Below are positions 11,288-23,112 of a stretch of 64,000 nucleotides of DNA, piece after piece. Made by a program: the position numbers and the translations under genes. The first letter of the stretch is position 1, and each line of letters starts with the position of its first letter. Where the stretch lies: the NCBI GenBank assembly GCA_963070105.1, contig OY718803.1:10368327-10432326 (forward strand), written 5' to 3'. The notes under the pieces were generated by a model. It was not told where the DNA came from. It searched no databases and saw only the letters and a program-made list of their open reading frames with translations. This DNA is from Litomosoides sigmodontis (Eukaryota > Nematoda > Chromadorea > Rhabditida > Onchocercidae).

Positions 11288-14200
11288 TTATCTGCCACTG
11301 GCCAGTCGAGGATACACAACAATGTTACCGTGACCATCTGTCGGATCCAGCACACCGTTTGCGTTTCCCGTGAGCGACATTGGTGAATTCTGAAGAACGT
11401 GAAATGGAATTTGTTTCACGTTGAAAGTTCCACGTCAATGCTTTTCAGCTACAAAATTACAGCTCATTTTACATGCCGTTCATTGAACGATCATTCACCC
11501 TACTCAAATCAAATAATTTCTTTCAATTCATCAATCACTAAAATAATAATTAACAATTTCACCACGTCACTGCCACTCCCATGTTATTGCTGTTCCTTTG
11601 TTTTGTCATCTAAATTGCCAATTAAATTTTCATGCAGGAAAAAGAAATAAAAAATAAAAAAACTGATCGTAATAAGTAACATTGTAGCAAGCAAGCAGTA
11701 ATTAGGAAGCTTACTGAACCATCCGCCGCTACAATAATATTTCCGTTGAATGAATTGAACGCAGTAGCAACATCTATTACAATCAGTAGAAACCTAAATT
11801 AAACTAATAATAAAATGTGAAAATATCAATAATTAAGTGATATTTGTTGAGCAAAAATTAAAAAACACAAAAGAATACTAAATCAAATAAAATATTTATT
11901 TTAAAATTTTAATGCCTTATTCTTTTTCTCCGCTTTCATGATATCAATACAATTGAAGACAAAATGGTAAAAAATTCAATTTTTTTTTTCATTTTTCAGA
12001 AACCTTTTGCCGGTTTGTTTTCCCATCAAAAACCATCCATCCTTTTTTCATGAATGAAATACGTGAAAAAAATTAAAGAAAAATACTTTTTTTTTTCCTT
12101 TTTCATCCCTCAAAAAACGAGAGAGAGAGAGGAAGAGAGGGAGGGCGAGAGAAGTAACCTGATTGAATGTGGCAAAAAATGGTTTGCCAATTTAGTAATT
12201 GAGGGGAAAAGCACAAAAATTTAAAGTGAATAAAACATACAGCAAGAGCAGCTCCATCGTACTTCCAATTTGCATTGAAAATTTTCCTCAAAAGAAAAAA
12301 AAAAAGCTCTGTTGCATTATTTCAAATATCATCGACGAACGTCATTCGCTGATCATCGCCAATTAAAGTTTGAAAGTAAAATTTGTACGAAAATTATCAA
12401 TTGTATTGAAGAAGCATTTGTCAACACTTACCGCTTCTAATATTAGCTTAATAATAATAAGAAAAAGGGAAATGACAAATATGCAAAAGACGGAAAATAA
12501 CGCAAATATCATTCTTTCATTCTTTTCAATTAAATTATTCAATTCAGTTATGAAATGAAAATTTAGCTTAGTTTAAAAGCCTCTTTAAAAAGGTCCTATC
12601 GTCATCGTTATAATTGCTAAATTTGAAAAAAATTTTGTACTTTTTTTCCCTCATTCTTCCTTTTCGCCGTTCACCGATGCGCATAATTCGATCAATGAAA
12701 ATTCTTGTTTTGAAGTTTATTAGTCATTCGTTTAAAATTAAAAAAGAAAATAAAGAAAGAAGGAAGGGAACTGTTGTTGAGAGAAAGCATTCGTCAAACA
12801 ATTTTTTGTCACAATCTTGCCGTGAATTATTGAACGTCGTCAATCGTCATCGTTCTTTCTTCCTTTCTTTTCCTTGTGTGTGTGTTGTGAATGATTTAAT
12901 AAATTATCACTTTATACATTTTATGACACGTACGTGAGAGCACACGTATTTTATGATAATACGCTTAGAAAACACGGAATACAATTGTGAATGTATCAAA
13001 AGCACAAGTAATGAATGGAAGAAAAAATATCGAAGAAATCATGGTCAATAAGTGAAAAATGTTACGGACAAAGGTGTTATGATATTGAAAGCGTGGAAGA
13101 CGTTGTCATGAAATACAGGTGAAGACGACTTACACGTCATGAATCAATAAACAGTGCTAGAATTAGGTACGTGAAAACATTGAGCACAACAGCATATACA
13201 TAATGTAAACGAAAACGTCGGACACGTTATCTAGAAAGTATCGGTATCATCCTACGCTAAGCGACATCACCATCAATAACCAATGAAAAACACGTCCACT
13301 ACGTGATACGTTTACAAAATTATGAAAAACATCACGTAATGATACGTTTAAAAAAATATCGAAATACTATCAGAGAGTTGACAAAATTATAAGCGCTTTA
13401 ACAGTCAATCCTTGTTGTCACTCAGAATGATTAAAAGAAAATCGAAAAATGTTGTGATGAATTTGATTTAAATTAAACGGTAATTATAGGTAATTATAGG
13501 TAACACACATGACGAAATATAAGAAGTATGACACCGGTAGTTAGTAGACAATTTTGGACTGCATGGTAAGTGATTTGAAATTTTCATATTTCATGTGAAT
13601 ACAATAAAGATGAAATAAGAAGCGTAAATTGTGAAAGAGAGAGATGAAACTGATCAATTACAAATAATTTGATAAAAAATTGCTTTCATTTTTTCTTTAA
13701 AACTTTTCCATCCTTCTCCTTTTTGTAAGAATTCAAAATTAAATGAACAGAATTCATTCAATCACTACATATTGCTAACTTAGCAATTGATGATTTCATT
13801 TTGTGAAACTTCGAAAATTTCATCAGTAAATGGGGGGAGAAATTATAAGAAAGTGAAGGAATTTTATTTCGAAAAAAACTACCGTATTTTCATAATTTAT
13901 TCATAAACTATTTTATGGTCACGTAACATTGACCCTGTTATTCATTCGTAAACTATTTTATGGTCACGTACCTTTGAGCCTCGCACTCTGATATAGTGAT
14001 GATAAATAATTCTGTGCATACATTTCGTAAATAAAAAAATTAGGGATGTAACTACAACAATGCCAGCGACAATCAAGAAGACAATTATTGTAATGAGCGA
14101 TGGTAAACTTTCACATTTTTGATAAGCTGTAGCCTAAAACAGGAATTGCCATATTTATTTTTGTTATTTTTTTGATTAAATTTCAACAAAAATTTAGAAA

Positions 14201-14935
14201 GTAAAAAGAGAAAAAACTAGCGCCATTGTTTGATTTTTGCAAAATATCGTATGAATTAAATTGCTCGATGGTTAATTCGCAGAAATATACGAGTGATTTA
14301 TTTCAAATTCGTTTCAAACATTTTCCGTAGTTAATGCTAATTTAGAAATTGAAACTCACCGCAATTGTATTCAAATTTTCGCTCCCTTTTGCAAAACGAT
14401 CTTCCAGTGATCCGAAACTTTTTTCACCTTCTGCAGCAAGGTTGCTTAGGTGGTGTCTTATCTAAAGTGTCTGTGTGTGTGCGTGTAAAGGTTAATTACC
14501 TTTGTAATAAAAACAGTAATAATGAATATGCTTACATAATCGAATAGAATAATGAAATTGTTATACTTGAATATTAAAAGAAATACAAAGAGAGAGGGAG
14601 AGAGAGAGAGAGAAAAACAGAGGAGAAACAAATTGTTAAAGGTAATTAACAAATTCTCACATAAACTTATATCACTTAATAATTAGATGAAATAAAACTT
14701 TGCTAATTTTTCATTTTTTTTTTTAAAATTTTCCTTGCATTGCCGCATTTTGAACTATCGGGAAAAATTAAAAGCTAGAAATCAATGCTTCAAGTGTTTG
14801 TTGGTTAATTAATTAACTAACCTCAGTGAATACTGATAAAAATACACTTACGGAAACGAGAAAATCACCAAGGACACGTTCGATCCATTCCACCTGACTG
14901 ATAACCGTATTTAAGGTAGCATTGTTAGAAGACAT
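11288..14935 (-). CDS. Small single-pass membrane protein, six exons
   Basis: Exons 14935-14852, 14461-14360, 14133-13972, 12286-12241, 11773-11715 and 11389-11288 join in phase to about 184 residues. The first three have strong donors (GTAAGT, GTGAGT, GTACGT). The N-terminal 70 residues have no signal peptide and look helical. One membrane segment, rich in Ile/Val, lies at about residues 73-98 (LITIIVFLIVAGIVVVTSLI). A Cys/His/basic juxtamembrane stretch follows (TKCMHRIIYHHY), then a Gly/Asn-rich tail containing LDPTDGHGNIVV. The fourth exon rests on a weak acceptor (TTTTGAG) and is tentative. The gene downstream in the same orientation (17309-18838) has the same plan: short N-terminal helix, one membrane segment, Cys-rich juxtamembrane part and phase-0 introns. 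They may be tandem paralogs. I do not recognise a family; an ion-channel-accessory or signalling role would be guesswork. Confidence 0.6.
13900..13970. repeat. Two-copy 45-bp-period repeat over a splice donor
   Basis: A 26-base segment at 13900-13925 recurs with one change at 13945-13970. The second copy contains the donor GTACGTGACC of the preceding minus-strand exon; the first provides a decoy donor-like GTTACGTGACC inside the intron. Confidence 0.7.
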
Positions 14936-15869
14936 TGGATTGCAATTAGCTGTTGCAAAGAGGAAAAACAAACACTTCAAGGTGTAAAGCTAGAGGGAGA
15001 AGTAAGCAATAATTAATCTGAAATATGCGAAAACGATGCACACACATTTAATGAGACAGAAAGTAATTATTGAAAACTAATAAATCGAGTTCAACAACTT
15101 GTTAATTGGATTAATATACTGGCAAAATTTAGAGGCACAAATAGGCATTAATACTTTGAAGATGTACAGTTTGAAATAGTAATTATTGAAAAATAATACA
15201 TAAAATTCAATTAATACAATAATTAGGAGATTAATGTCTAAAAAAAAAAGAAATTTAGTTAACATATACGTTCTCACGTTAATTAATATATCAATTACGA
15301 GAAAGTAATTGCTAGCATTACTAGCATTTGCAAAAAAAAAAAGTTTTAATATGCAGCGCTAGAAGTGTTAAATAAAATAATTTAAATGTATAATTCTTTT
15401 AAGAAAATATTTTGTAATTTTACTAAAAGTATACAAAAAATATCAGATATTTTGTAATTTTACTAAAATATCAAATATTTTGTAATTTTGCTAAAATTAT
15501 ACAAAAAAATATAAAAGTATTTGGAAGATAACGTTTTAATAAATGATTTTTTTTCGTAAATGTATAAGTTATTAAATAAAATTTGGTATCTTAATATAAA
15601 AGTCCAAAATGAGAGGAGTCAAATGAAACTAAGACAGGTAGCAATTATTAGGTTGCTAAAATGCAACCGGAAATGTTCGAAAGGCATATGAAGTAAGGCC
15701 AATTTCATATGTAACCGGAAAAAATAACCGGAAAAGGGAAATAAACGAAGGAATTTTAGCTAGCTAGTAGCTTCACGGATGAAGGAGGGAGAGAATGAAG
15801 GAAGGAACAGTTTTAGAGGTGTAAACTTTCGCTATGAATAATTGCACTATGTCTACCTCCTCCATTTCA

Positions 15870-16040
15870 TTAACAACAACAATAACAATAACAACAACAA
15901 CAACAACAACAATAACAACAACGACAACGACAACGGCAACAACAACAAACAAATAAACAAAAGAGAAGGGAGGAAAGAAAGGAAGAGGAAGGAAAGAGAG
16001 AGGGAGGAAGAGAAAAAGAGAAGAAAGGAGAGTGTTTAAC
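15870..16040. repeat. AAC trinucleotide tract followed by GA-rich tract
   Basis: CAA/AAC repeats with ACG and ATA variants from about 15873 to 15955, then a purine-only GA-rich stretch to about 16030. The poly-Asn frame it gives on the plus strand is a repeat artefact. It is intergenic between the two membrane-protein genes. Confidence 0.9.
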
Positions 16041-16236
16041 GAAATTAATTTAATGTAAATTTGAAAAGCAATTTTGGTAACAATTTGCATTTTGCTCTTT
16101 CTCTCCTCATTTCCTTTCCATTCCCATACTTGAAACAAAACAATTTGGAACTGGGAGGGAGCGGAAAAAAAAAGCGCACACACTGAAATCAGTATCGAAG
16201 CGATAGCAATGCAAACGTTGAGGATAAGGGTTGCTA

Positions 16237-16289
16237 ATGGCGATCGGCGATTGGCGATTGGCGATTGGCGATTGGCGATCGGCGATCGA
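16237..16289. repeat. GGCGATY heptamer tandem repeat
   Basis: Seven adjoining 7-base units (GGCGATT or GGCGATC). GC-rich in an AT-rich setting; adjacent GATC/ATCGAT palindromes. No gene overlaps it. Confidence 0.9.
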
Positions 16290-17308
16290 TGATAATGGCA
16301 ATGATGATGGCTGCGTAATGCTTCCTGCAAAAATGCATTAAATCAATTTTGTCGAACGGACAGGCAAGAATTGTACACGTATGTCTTACACAACATATTT
16401 GTGCAAACATTAAACTTGCTCGTATCCTATTGTAAACAACGAAATTGATAAACAAGCTTAAATGTTTAATCGATAAATAAGCCTATGCAATTGAAAATTT
16501 AATCGATCAGTGTAGCATTGGAAAAATGGATCGACACTGTAGTAGCATTAGCAAATTAAATTGATAAATAAAAGGAATTTTACGTCAAATTTTGCACTAT
16601 TTTATTACGTTGCATATTATCTGTGGTCGTAGAATAATAGGAATTTTTGCGTCAAATTTCACGCCAATTTACGCAGCATTCAGAATGCTAGGCGTTAAAA
16701 AGTTGCAAAGTTGCAACAGCTATACGATTAATGGCAAATATATGTTGCATTAAAAATTGTTAAAATTTGCTTCAACGAGAAGAAAGTACTTCTAGGAAAA
16801 TGTTTGTACCCGTGGGAAAGAAAAGAAAGATATAAAATTTAACTTTTTCAAAATGAATGAGTAGTCGTTATTTTAATAAATAATACATAAAGTCTTTCCT
16901 ATTCGATTTCCTCCTTCCCCTCTACAATCCTATTGTTGTTGCAACTGTAATTGCTGAGTCATAACAAAAAAAAAACAAATCAAAATTGATGTCAAAGTAA
17001 AAAGATAACTTAATTTAAATAACTACCAATAAGCTTTTCCCTATAGCCTTAGTAAATGACACCAAAAATGTATTTTTTGAAAATTTTAATGAAAATTTTC
17101 TAAATATCAATGTTGCTACTACTACTATTCATAGTTATTCAAAATGAACTGATTATTGGAAATGTTTAAGTGTTACCGTTAATTTTGATTTGCGATGAAA
17201 TAAAAGGAAAAGGGTGCGTTCGTTCAATGAATGAGTGGGTGACCGTTCAATTGAAGTAGTCGCGTCTTTTTAATCTTTTTAACTTCTCTGTTTCTTTTTT
17301 TCTTTTGC

Positions 17309-18838
17309 TCATACGGCAAGATAAATCTTTTCATCTTCATCATTCCTGTTCGTTTCGTCTATCTTTCGCAGCTCATTTGCATTTTTAATCTGAAAAATTT
17401 TATTAATAATTTTTTACTACACTTTTATGCTAAACTGAAAATTATTATTTCGCCAAATTGTGCGGAATGATTTTTTTTTTTTCAATTTATATTCCTTAAA
17501 TGCTATAGGAAATTTGTTGAGGTACAGTAATACCATTGAATTTCAACTGCTTCAGCTATATGGAAATAGCTTATCAATAACAACGTGAGATTGGTTAAAT
17601 TTTATAGGAATAAGTTATTTACTATATTTTCGTTCTTTCACTCTCTCACTGGCACGCTTTCCTCATTTCAATTTTAATTTCGCTCTTTCGCCCACTTTTC
17701 TCAAATATTTTTAATATCGCAACAAGCAATTATTAATTTTTTTTTTGATTTCATTTTTAAACAATCAAACATGTTTTATGAATTGTGTTTTTAGAGCGAT
17801 AAAAATTATTTTACTGGCATTTACGCAGTCATTAAGAAATGTAATTTCAGTGACTAATTGTGCAGGAAATTTTAACAAATTTAAATTTATCACTTATAAG
17901 GTACTTACTTACCTCATAACATTTAACGTAGCAGCAGAGTACTGTTAGTGCAATGGCCATCAAGCAAAATGTGATAATGAAGAGAAGAGTTCCCCAACGA
18001 AATATTATTAATAATTCATTAAGACTGCTGCTTACACTGCTCAACATCAAATTGACATTTTCAACTGTCTGCAAAAATTGAGGAGACTTTAATCAGTTAA
18101 TCAATTAATTATTTGGACAAACAGAAACATTTAACTAATTAATGCAGTTATGCAGTTTAATTCAACTATATTAATGAATTAGCTAGGCAAATTCTACTAT
18201 TATTTTTAGTTTAAGTTTAAAAATTACGTTAAAATTAAATAGCTCTATCACAGTGAAGTAATAATAATCTCCCCCCCCCCCCTGTGATTCAACAAGTGAT
18301 GCAAATTTCTTTCAATTGTTTTAACTATTTAACAAATAGCTTAATTTATTAAAGTTGTTCAATTTCAATGCAATTTTTACTGCCAACATGCGAAATCAAA
18401 TAACCCTTAATAAAATATTTGAATCGTTTTTTTTTTTCAAATATCTTTTACCAAATTTATATCAAAAATATTGTTGATTTTTCGATTTCTTTACACAATT
18501 TACTTTTATCGTAAATAGCGCTCCTTTTTTAACTCTCAATTTCTCTTTTTATTTAGATAATTTTTCATTTCTCACTTTTTAGTCTCTCCTCATTTCACTC
18601 TCTTCTCGAATTATCGAATTATTATTTCTTTTTAATCCACCAAAAATTGCACAATCTTCCTATTTCTCTGGAGAAATTGAGGAAAGAGAGGGAAAAATGT
18701 GAATAACTTATTATTTAATTAAGCAACAAATATAGGTTATTTCATTACTTCAATCAACTTAATTTTTGATTTAATTTCATTTTTTCTTTCTAAAAATAAA
18801 CCAGATCGATCAATTTCACTTACTTTATCCAACGACAT
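17309..18838 (-). CDS. 83-residue single-pass membrane protein, three exons
   Basis: Exons 18838-18824, 18068-17913 and 17389-17309 join in phase 0 with consensus donors (GTAAGT twice) and acceptors (TTTTTGCAG, TTTTTCAG). The protein starts MSLDK, has no signal peptide, a short polar helix, then a membrane segment at about residues 26-50 (LLFIITFCLMAIALTVLCCY), a CCYVKCYE juxtamembrane cluster and a charged acidic tail rich in Asn/Asp/Glu ending IYLAV. The middle exon alone was open long enough to be noticed; the first codes for only five residues. Plan and phases resemble the gene at 11288-14935 in the same orientation. No known family recognised. The gene is small, but three matching splice junctions make it likely real. 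Confidence 0.7.
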
Positions 18839-19856
18839 AATTGACGGCGAATTCCTTTTTAAGAAAGCATCAACAAATAGTTTGGCGCAAAATGCAATAT
18901 TGAAAGTTGCACCTAAATAATTTGAATAACAAATGTTTGATATTATGCAAGAATTCGCTTATGCGTTTTTTTGCTCTTCCATTCCCAAAAATTTCCGCAC
19001 AATTTTTTAAATGAATTAAAAGTAGAAAATTCACCTTTTCCATGCAAAACGTTATTTGGTCTAATTGCGCCCGTAACGTTTATTTTCGCAGATTCTACGC
19101 CTTAATATATTTAGTTCACAAAATTGAACATTATTTTTTCTATCGCTGTTTCAAATTAACGTTTTGGAATTCATTGCAAATTTAGAAGCCAAAAAATTGA
19201 TACACCAAAAAGTGCAACATCTAAATGGGTGCATACGAGAAAAAAAAAAGGAATTTGTTTTCCCGTGCACAATGAAACAAACATAAGCAAAAGCTAAGCA
19301 ACAAAGTAATGCTATTCATTTTTGGTGTGAAATTTTTGTTTGGAAAAATTTTCAACGAATTAAAAACTTGCAAATTTGCTAGCAATTTAAAAGTTAACAT
19401 CAACGGTTATACATCAACTCATCTAAATTCTTTCTTTCATTGTTTTCTTTTTCAATTAAATAACCCTAAGCTGAACATATTCTATCAGAGATGATTTTAT
19501 CAAGAAAAGACAAAAAGTCCATCGGCGTATTGACAAAAATTTAAAAAAAGAAATGAAAGAAAAAGAAGGAGTGGAAACAAAATTTTCACAAAGAGTGGGA
19601 TTTAAAAAGTGTGGAAAGTTAATAAATAGCTGTTATCAGTGCAGTAGCATCAGTGATTGATGGAATTCAATGAATCATTTTCATTTACTTTTCCATCGCT
19701 TTTCTTTTCTCTTTTTTTTTTTCATTCGCATTTTTCGTCACAGTTTGATAACTTACGGATATGAAACGTGTTCGATTCCTCCCTTCACAATACAAAAAAA
19801 TTAAACAAAACAAAAATAAACTATCATTTGCAGCTTTTTCACCTCGTCTTTTTCTT

Positions 19857-19893
<37 letters not shown>

Positions 19894-21021
19894 CTTTTTC
19901 CAATTTGTTACATTGATAGCAACAAATATCAGTTCTAATGTTGCGTGATTTTCCACGTATGCAAATGATTAGTGCAAAAAGAAATGTTAGGATGAATTTA
20001 CTGATAATGCTTTAAATTACGCGTCAATTATGATTATTTAATTTTTCTAAAAAAGTGTAAGTGTGATTAGTGAAATGGAGTCATTTATTATTTATTAATT
20101 TAATTAATTAGTTATTTTATTTATTTATTTAAATGATTTATTGTTCGATTATATGAATTAATGTGAAGCTGTTAGCTTAAGCTAAAACATGTTTTAACTA
20201 ATTTTACTTCATAAAATACGTCATACTACTAGTAACATTCGTATTCTGCCGTTCTCAATTCGCAAGCATTGCCCAATGCTCACTTCTCCTTGTTAAAATT
20301 TGGTTTCTATTTCAGCCAATGATTTGTTTATATTTTCATTTAATTAAAGCAATTAAATTTTTCAACATCTTACGGATTAAATGATTGTACGCAGAAAAAT
20401 TCAGTAAATAAAAGCAAAATCACCTAAAATAGTAAAATATTATAATCAAAAATTTAATTGAAATTATGAGAATATTTGGTTAGTGCTCAAAATTTATCGC
20501 TCGTTTTGTTATAAATTTATTTTAAACCTAGCAAAGTGTTTCCAAAAAAAGGTACCCTAAAAGGTATTTTAATTTGAGGAATAAATGAAAAAGAACGCAA
20601 AATGTATGAAAATTCAGCAAATTCATTAATTTAAAAGACTGCTAAATGGCATTTTCAACTTTCAATTTCGTTTTTTTGCCAATATATTTTGCTTTTTCTT
20701 TTGTTGGCAATTTCTTCACCAAAATTTCTAGTAATCATTATTGTTTTCGAAGCATTTGCAGTATTTTTAACAATCGTTATCGTAACTTCTTTCGCCACTC
20801 ATACGTAAATTTTACGTGCATATCCACGCATTCACGCTTGCCCATACACACAAGCACACACATACATGCACGAAGGCACGAGAACAGCACACGTATATAT
20901 GCTGCTGAACACACACTTTCACGCACGCACATCCACCCACATTTATACATATATGTCATAAACACACACACACACACACAACGTATGTGTGTATAAAATG
21001 AATGTTTCACATTTGACGTTT
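18839..21021. other. Intergenic with microsatellites
   Basis: AT-rich sequence with short CT/CA tracts (19855-19885, 20840-20992, the latter CA/ACGC-rich). No convincing exon seen. Confidence 0.5.
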
Positions 21022-21026
21022 GGTTG

Positions 21027-21438
21027 TGTGGGGAACTTTCTGATTTTGATTTAGGTTTGTTGTTTGCTATGATAGGACGGATTCACGCAACCTATTATAG
21101 CTTGCCAGAAGCTTCTCCGAGTTGCGGCAAAGAGAGGAAGTGCTGTATCGTTGCGATTGTTGGCGAAGGGTGTAGCTTATTAGCGGAATAATAGCTTGTA
21201 AGAAGCCATCGGAAGTTCACAAGTGGGTGATTGATGGGAATTAGCAAATGTTAAAAATGAAGTGGAATGATCGCAGACATGCGAAATAAGCTAAATTATG
21301 ACTGGCAACAACGGTTCAAAACAGATTTCTAACTTGTAAATGAGTTGCAATTAAGTGTGAGGTTACAGCTGAGGTGCTGTCACCAGGAGCATCCCGGTTG
21401 GCAGATTATCAATTAATAATATTTTCGAATTCTCGACA
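21027..21438 (-). repeat. Downstream LTR, 412 bp, of the BEL/Pao element
   Basis: Begins on the minus strand at 21438 with TGTCGAGAATTCG directly after a purine-rich tract and ends at 21027 with CCCCACA beside the GGTTG duplication. It would carry the element's polyadenylation signals. Confidence 0.85.
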
Positions 21439-22200
21439 CTCCCGACCGAAACCGTTGCTACCTTCAGGAGGAAAAGGTTGTGAGTTTTTCTGTTGAGTGA
21501 TTTTCTGCTCATAGCACTTCTGGTTGGATGTGCTATTGGTTCCGGACAATTGCTTCGGGAACAATCCGGACAACCTTGCTTCGTCCGTTCCGTGCGATAA
21601 TGGATGCTTACTGGTCGATCTATTTGCTTTGCCGTTTAGCATTTGAATTAACTCCGTACCAATCCATCCATCTTTACCTTTATGAATTTCCTCTATTTTC
21701 GCCAATTTCCACATTCCTCTCGGGATTTCTGGTTCATTAACCAGTGTTACTCGTTCTTCTCTTGGTGCGTGTATCTCGGGGATTTGTGTTCACGCTGTGT
21801 CCTCTCCTTCACATACTCATCTCTCGATGAGTTCCAGCGTCTTCAGCGTATTCCTTCAAATATTTCAGACTGTTTAATTTCCGCGGAAGATATATCCTCT
21901 TCCTTACACGCAGGCATAATCAGCGGAGCATTTGGTACTATGAAGTGAATTGGACGTGGAACGATAGCGTCACCGGAATTAACGTAAGTCAGTGGTCGCG
22001 TGTTGAGGATATCCAGTATTCAGCGTGATAAACTCTCGTTCCTCCAATAGCTTCCTGCCAATTGCCCTCTTTATTATTTCAATGAGTCCTTCGTATACTC
22101 CTCCACTCCAAGGTGCTTTCGGAATTACGTTTTTCCAAGTTATTTTCTTTTCCGCTAGGAATTCATCGATCGTTTTAAAATCCAATTGAAATTGATCACC
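21439..22200 (-). pseudogene. BEL/Pao integrase C-terminal remnant
   Basis: Segments in shifting frames read APWSGGVYEGLIEIIKRAIG, then NTRPLTYV, then a VPRPIHFIVP-like piece, then NEPEIPRGMWKLAKIEEI. These are the conserved end of the BEL/Pao integrase and the domain after it. There is a frameshift just before NTRPLTYV and in-frame stops after it. The family protein inserts element DNA into the host genome; this copy lacks the catalytic N-terminal part and is dead. Confidence 0.9.
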
Positions 22201-22205
22201 GAGTA

Positions 22206-22247
22206 GTTGGCAGGTTATCTGTTAATAAGATTTTCGAATTCTCGACA
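22206..22247 (-). repeat. Truncated upstream LTR stub of the BEL/Pao element
   Basis: 42 bases matching 21438-21397 at 38 of 42 positions, then abruptly joined to integrase sequence. It marks the internal deletion breakpoint. Confidence 0.85.
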
Positions 22248-22252
22248 GGTTG

Positions 22253-23112
22253 AGTGCATTTAATTAGTGTTAGTTAACCTCTTAGTACTTAGTTGCACAG
22301 TTAAATTAATATTTGTTATTCAAGCTTTCATTGCATTTTAAGCTGAAACAGTTAGCTATGAGGAAGGAAGCCTTCCACCACTTAGCACATTCACTTACGA
22401 ACGACTCGCAAATAAAATATGTCGTCGTTTTCATTCCAAAAATTTGTTTCTTCTCCCTTTATTTCACAAATTATTTGTTTGCAAAAACTAATGCAACTAA
22501 TGACAAGGCGAAAAGAATTAAAAATTTAAAAATTCTATGTATGTTGCGAGTGAAATGTTTCACGTCAACTTGCAACTACGCAATAAAGTGGCCAAAATAA
22601 TTTTTAGCTAATTTATAATTTTTTCCTAAAGTGTTTAGGTTAATAAGTACTAAAATTTGATAACTTTTGTGAAATAATAACATCTAAAAAAAGCTGAAAG
22701 AAATGCTTTAGCTTTGCGCAGTAATGGTGGTGTTGGAGATGATCGAAGCTAATTACGCGCTGTAATTATTAATTACTATATTCAAATAGTAATCAGTAAT
22801 TCTAATAAATTAGTGAATTATGTAATTTCGCGCAAAGTTTTTTTTTTTTTTTTTTTGAAAAAAGCAGCCTGTCATATTTTCGATTTTCCAAATGCTAATA
22901 TTAATAACTGACAGTTACATTCCTACGTTGCAAAAAAGATTGAAAAAAAAAACGAACGGTATCGATCGTTCTCGCTGAAACTGATAATAAAATTTTTAAA
23001 ATGTATCGACGCACATAGAGACAGACAGCGAGACAGACACATGCACACACTTACACACATATTTGTTTAATATTTGCACATTAACATTTTCATCATGTGA
23101 TTGAAACAATAA
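22253..23112. other. Intergenic, no gene seen
   Basis: AT-rich, poly-T at 22840-22857, no supported exon. Confidence 0.5.

Larger units (their letters stand above)
21027..22247 (-). mobile_element. Internally deleted BEL/Pao LTR retrotransposon with 5-bp target duplication
   Basis: The element reads on the minus strand. A stub of the upstream LTR (22247-22206) passes directly into the 3' part of the integrase region, then a purine-rich tract (GGTCGGGAG, 21447-21439), then a full LTR (21438-21027). LTR ends are TGT ... ACA type. GGTTG flanks both ends (21022-21026 and 22248-22252), a 5-bp target-site duplication. Gag, protease, reverse transcriptase and most of integrase are missing, so it cannot move by itself. 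The 42 shared LTR bases differ at four sites, suggesting age. Confidence 0.9.

Noticed and set aside
12614..12937. 107-residue plus-strand frame
   Set aside because: Phe/Lys/Ser-rich composition of AT-rich DNA within the intron of a minus-strand gene; no splice sites.
15773..16330. 185-residue minus-strand frame with SPIANRQ repeats and poly-Val
   Set aside because: It is a reading of the GGCGATY and AAC repeats; no splice or codon support.
20646..21010. Open frames rich in His/Thr or Cys/Val around 20.8 kb
   Set aside because: They come from the CA/ACGC microsatellite.
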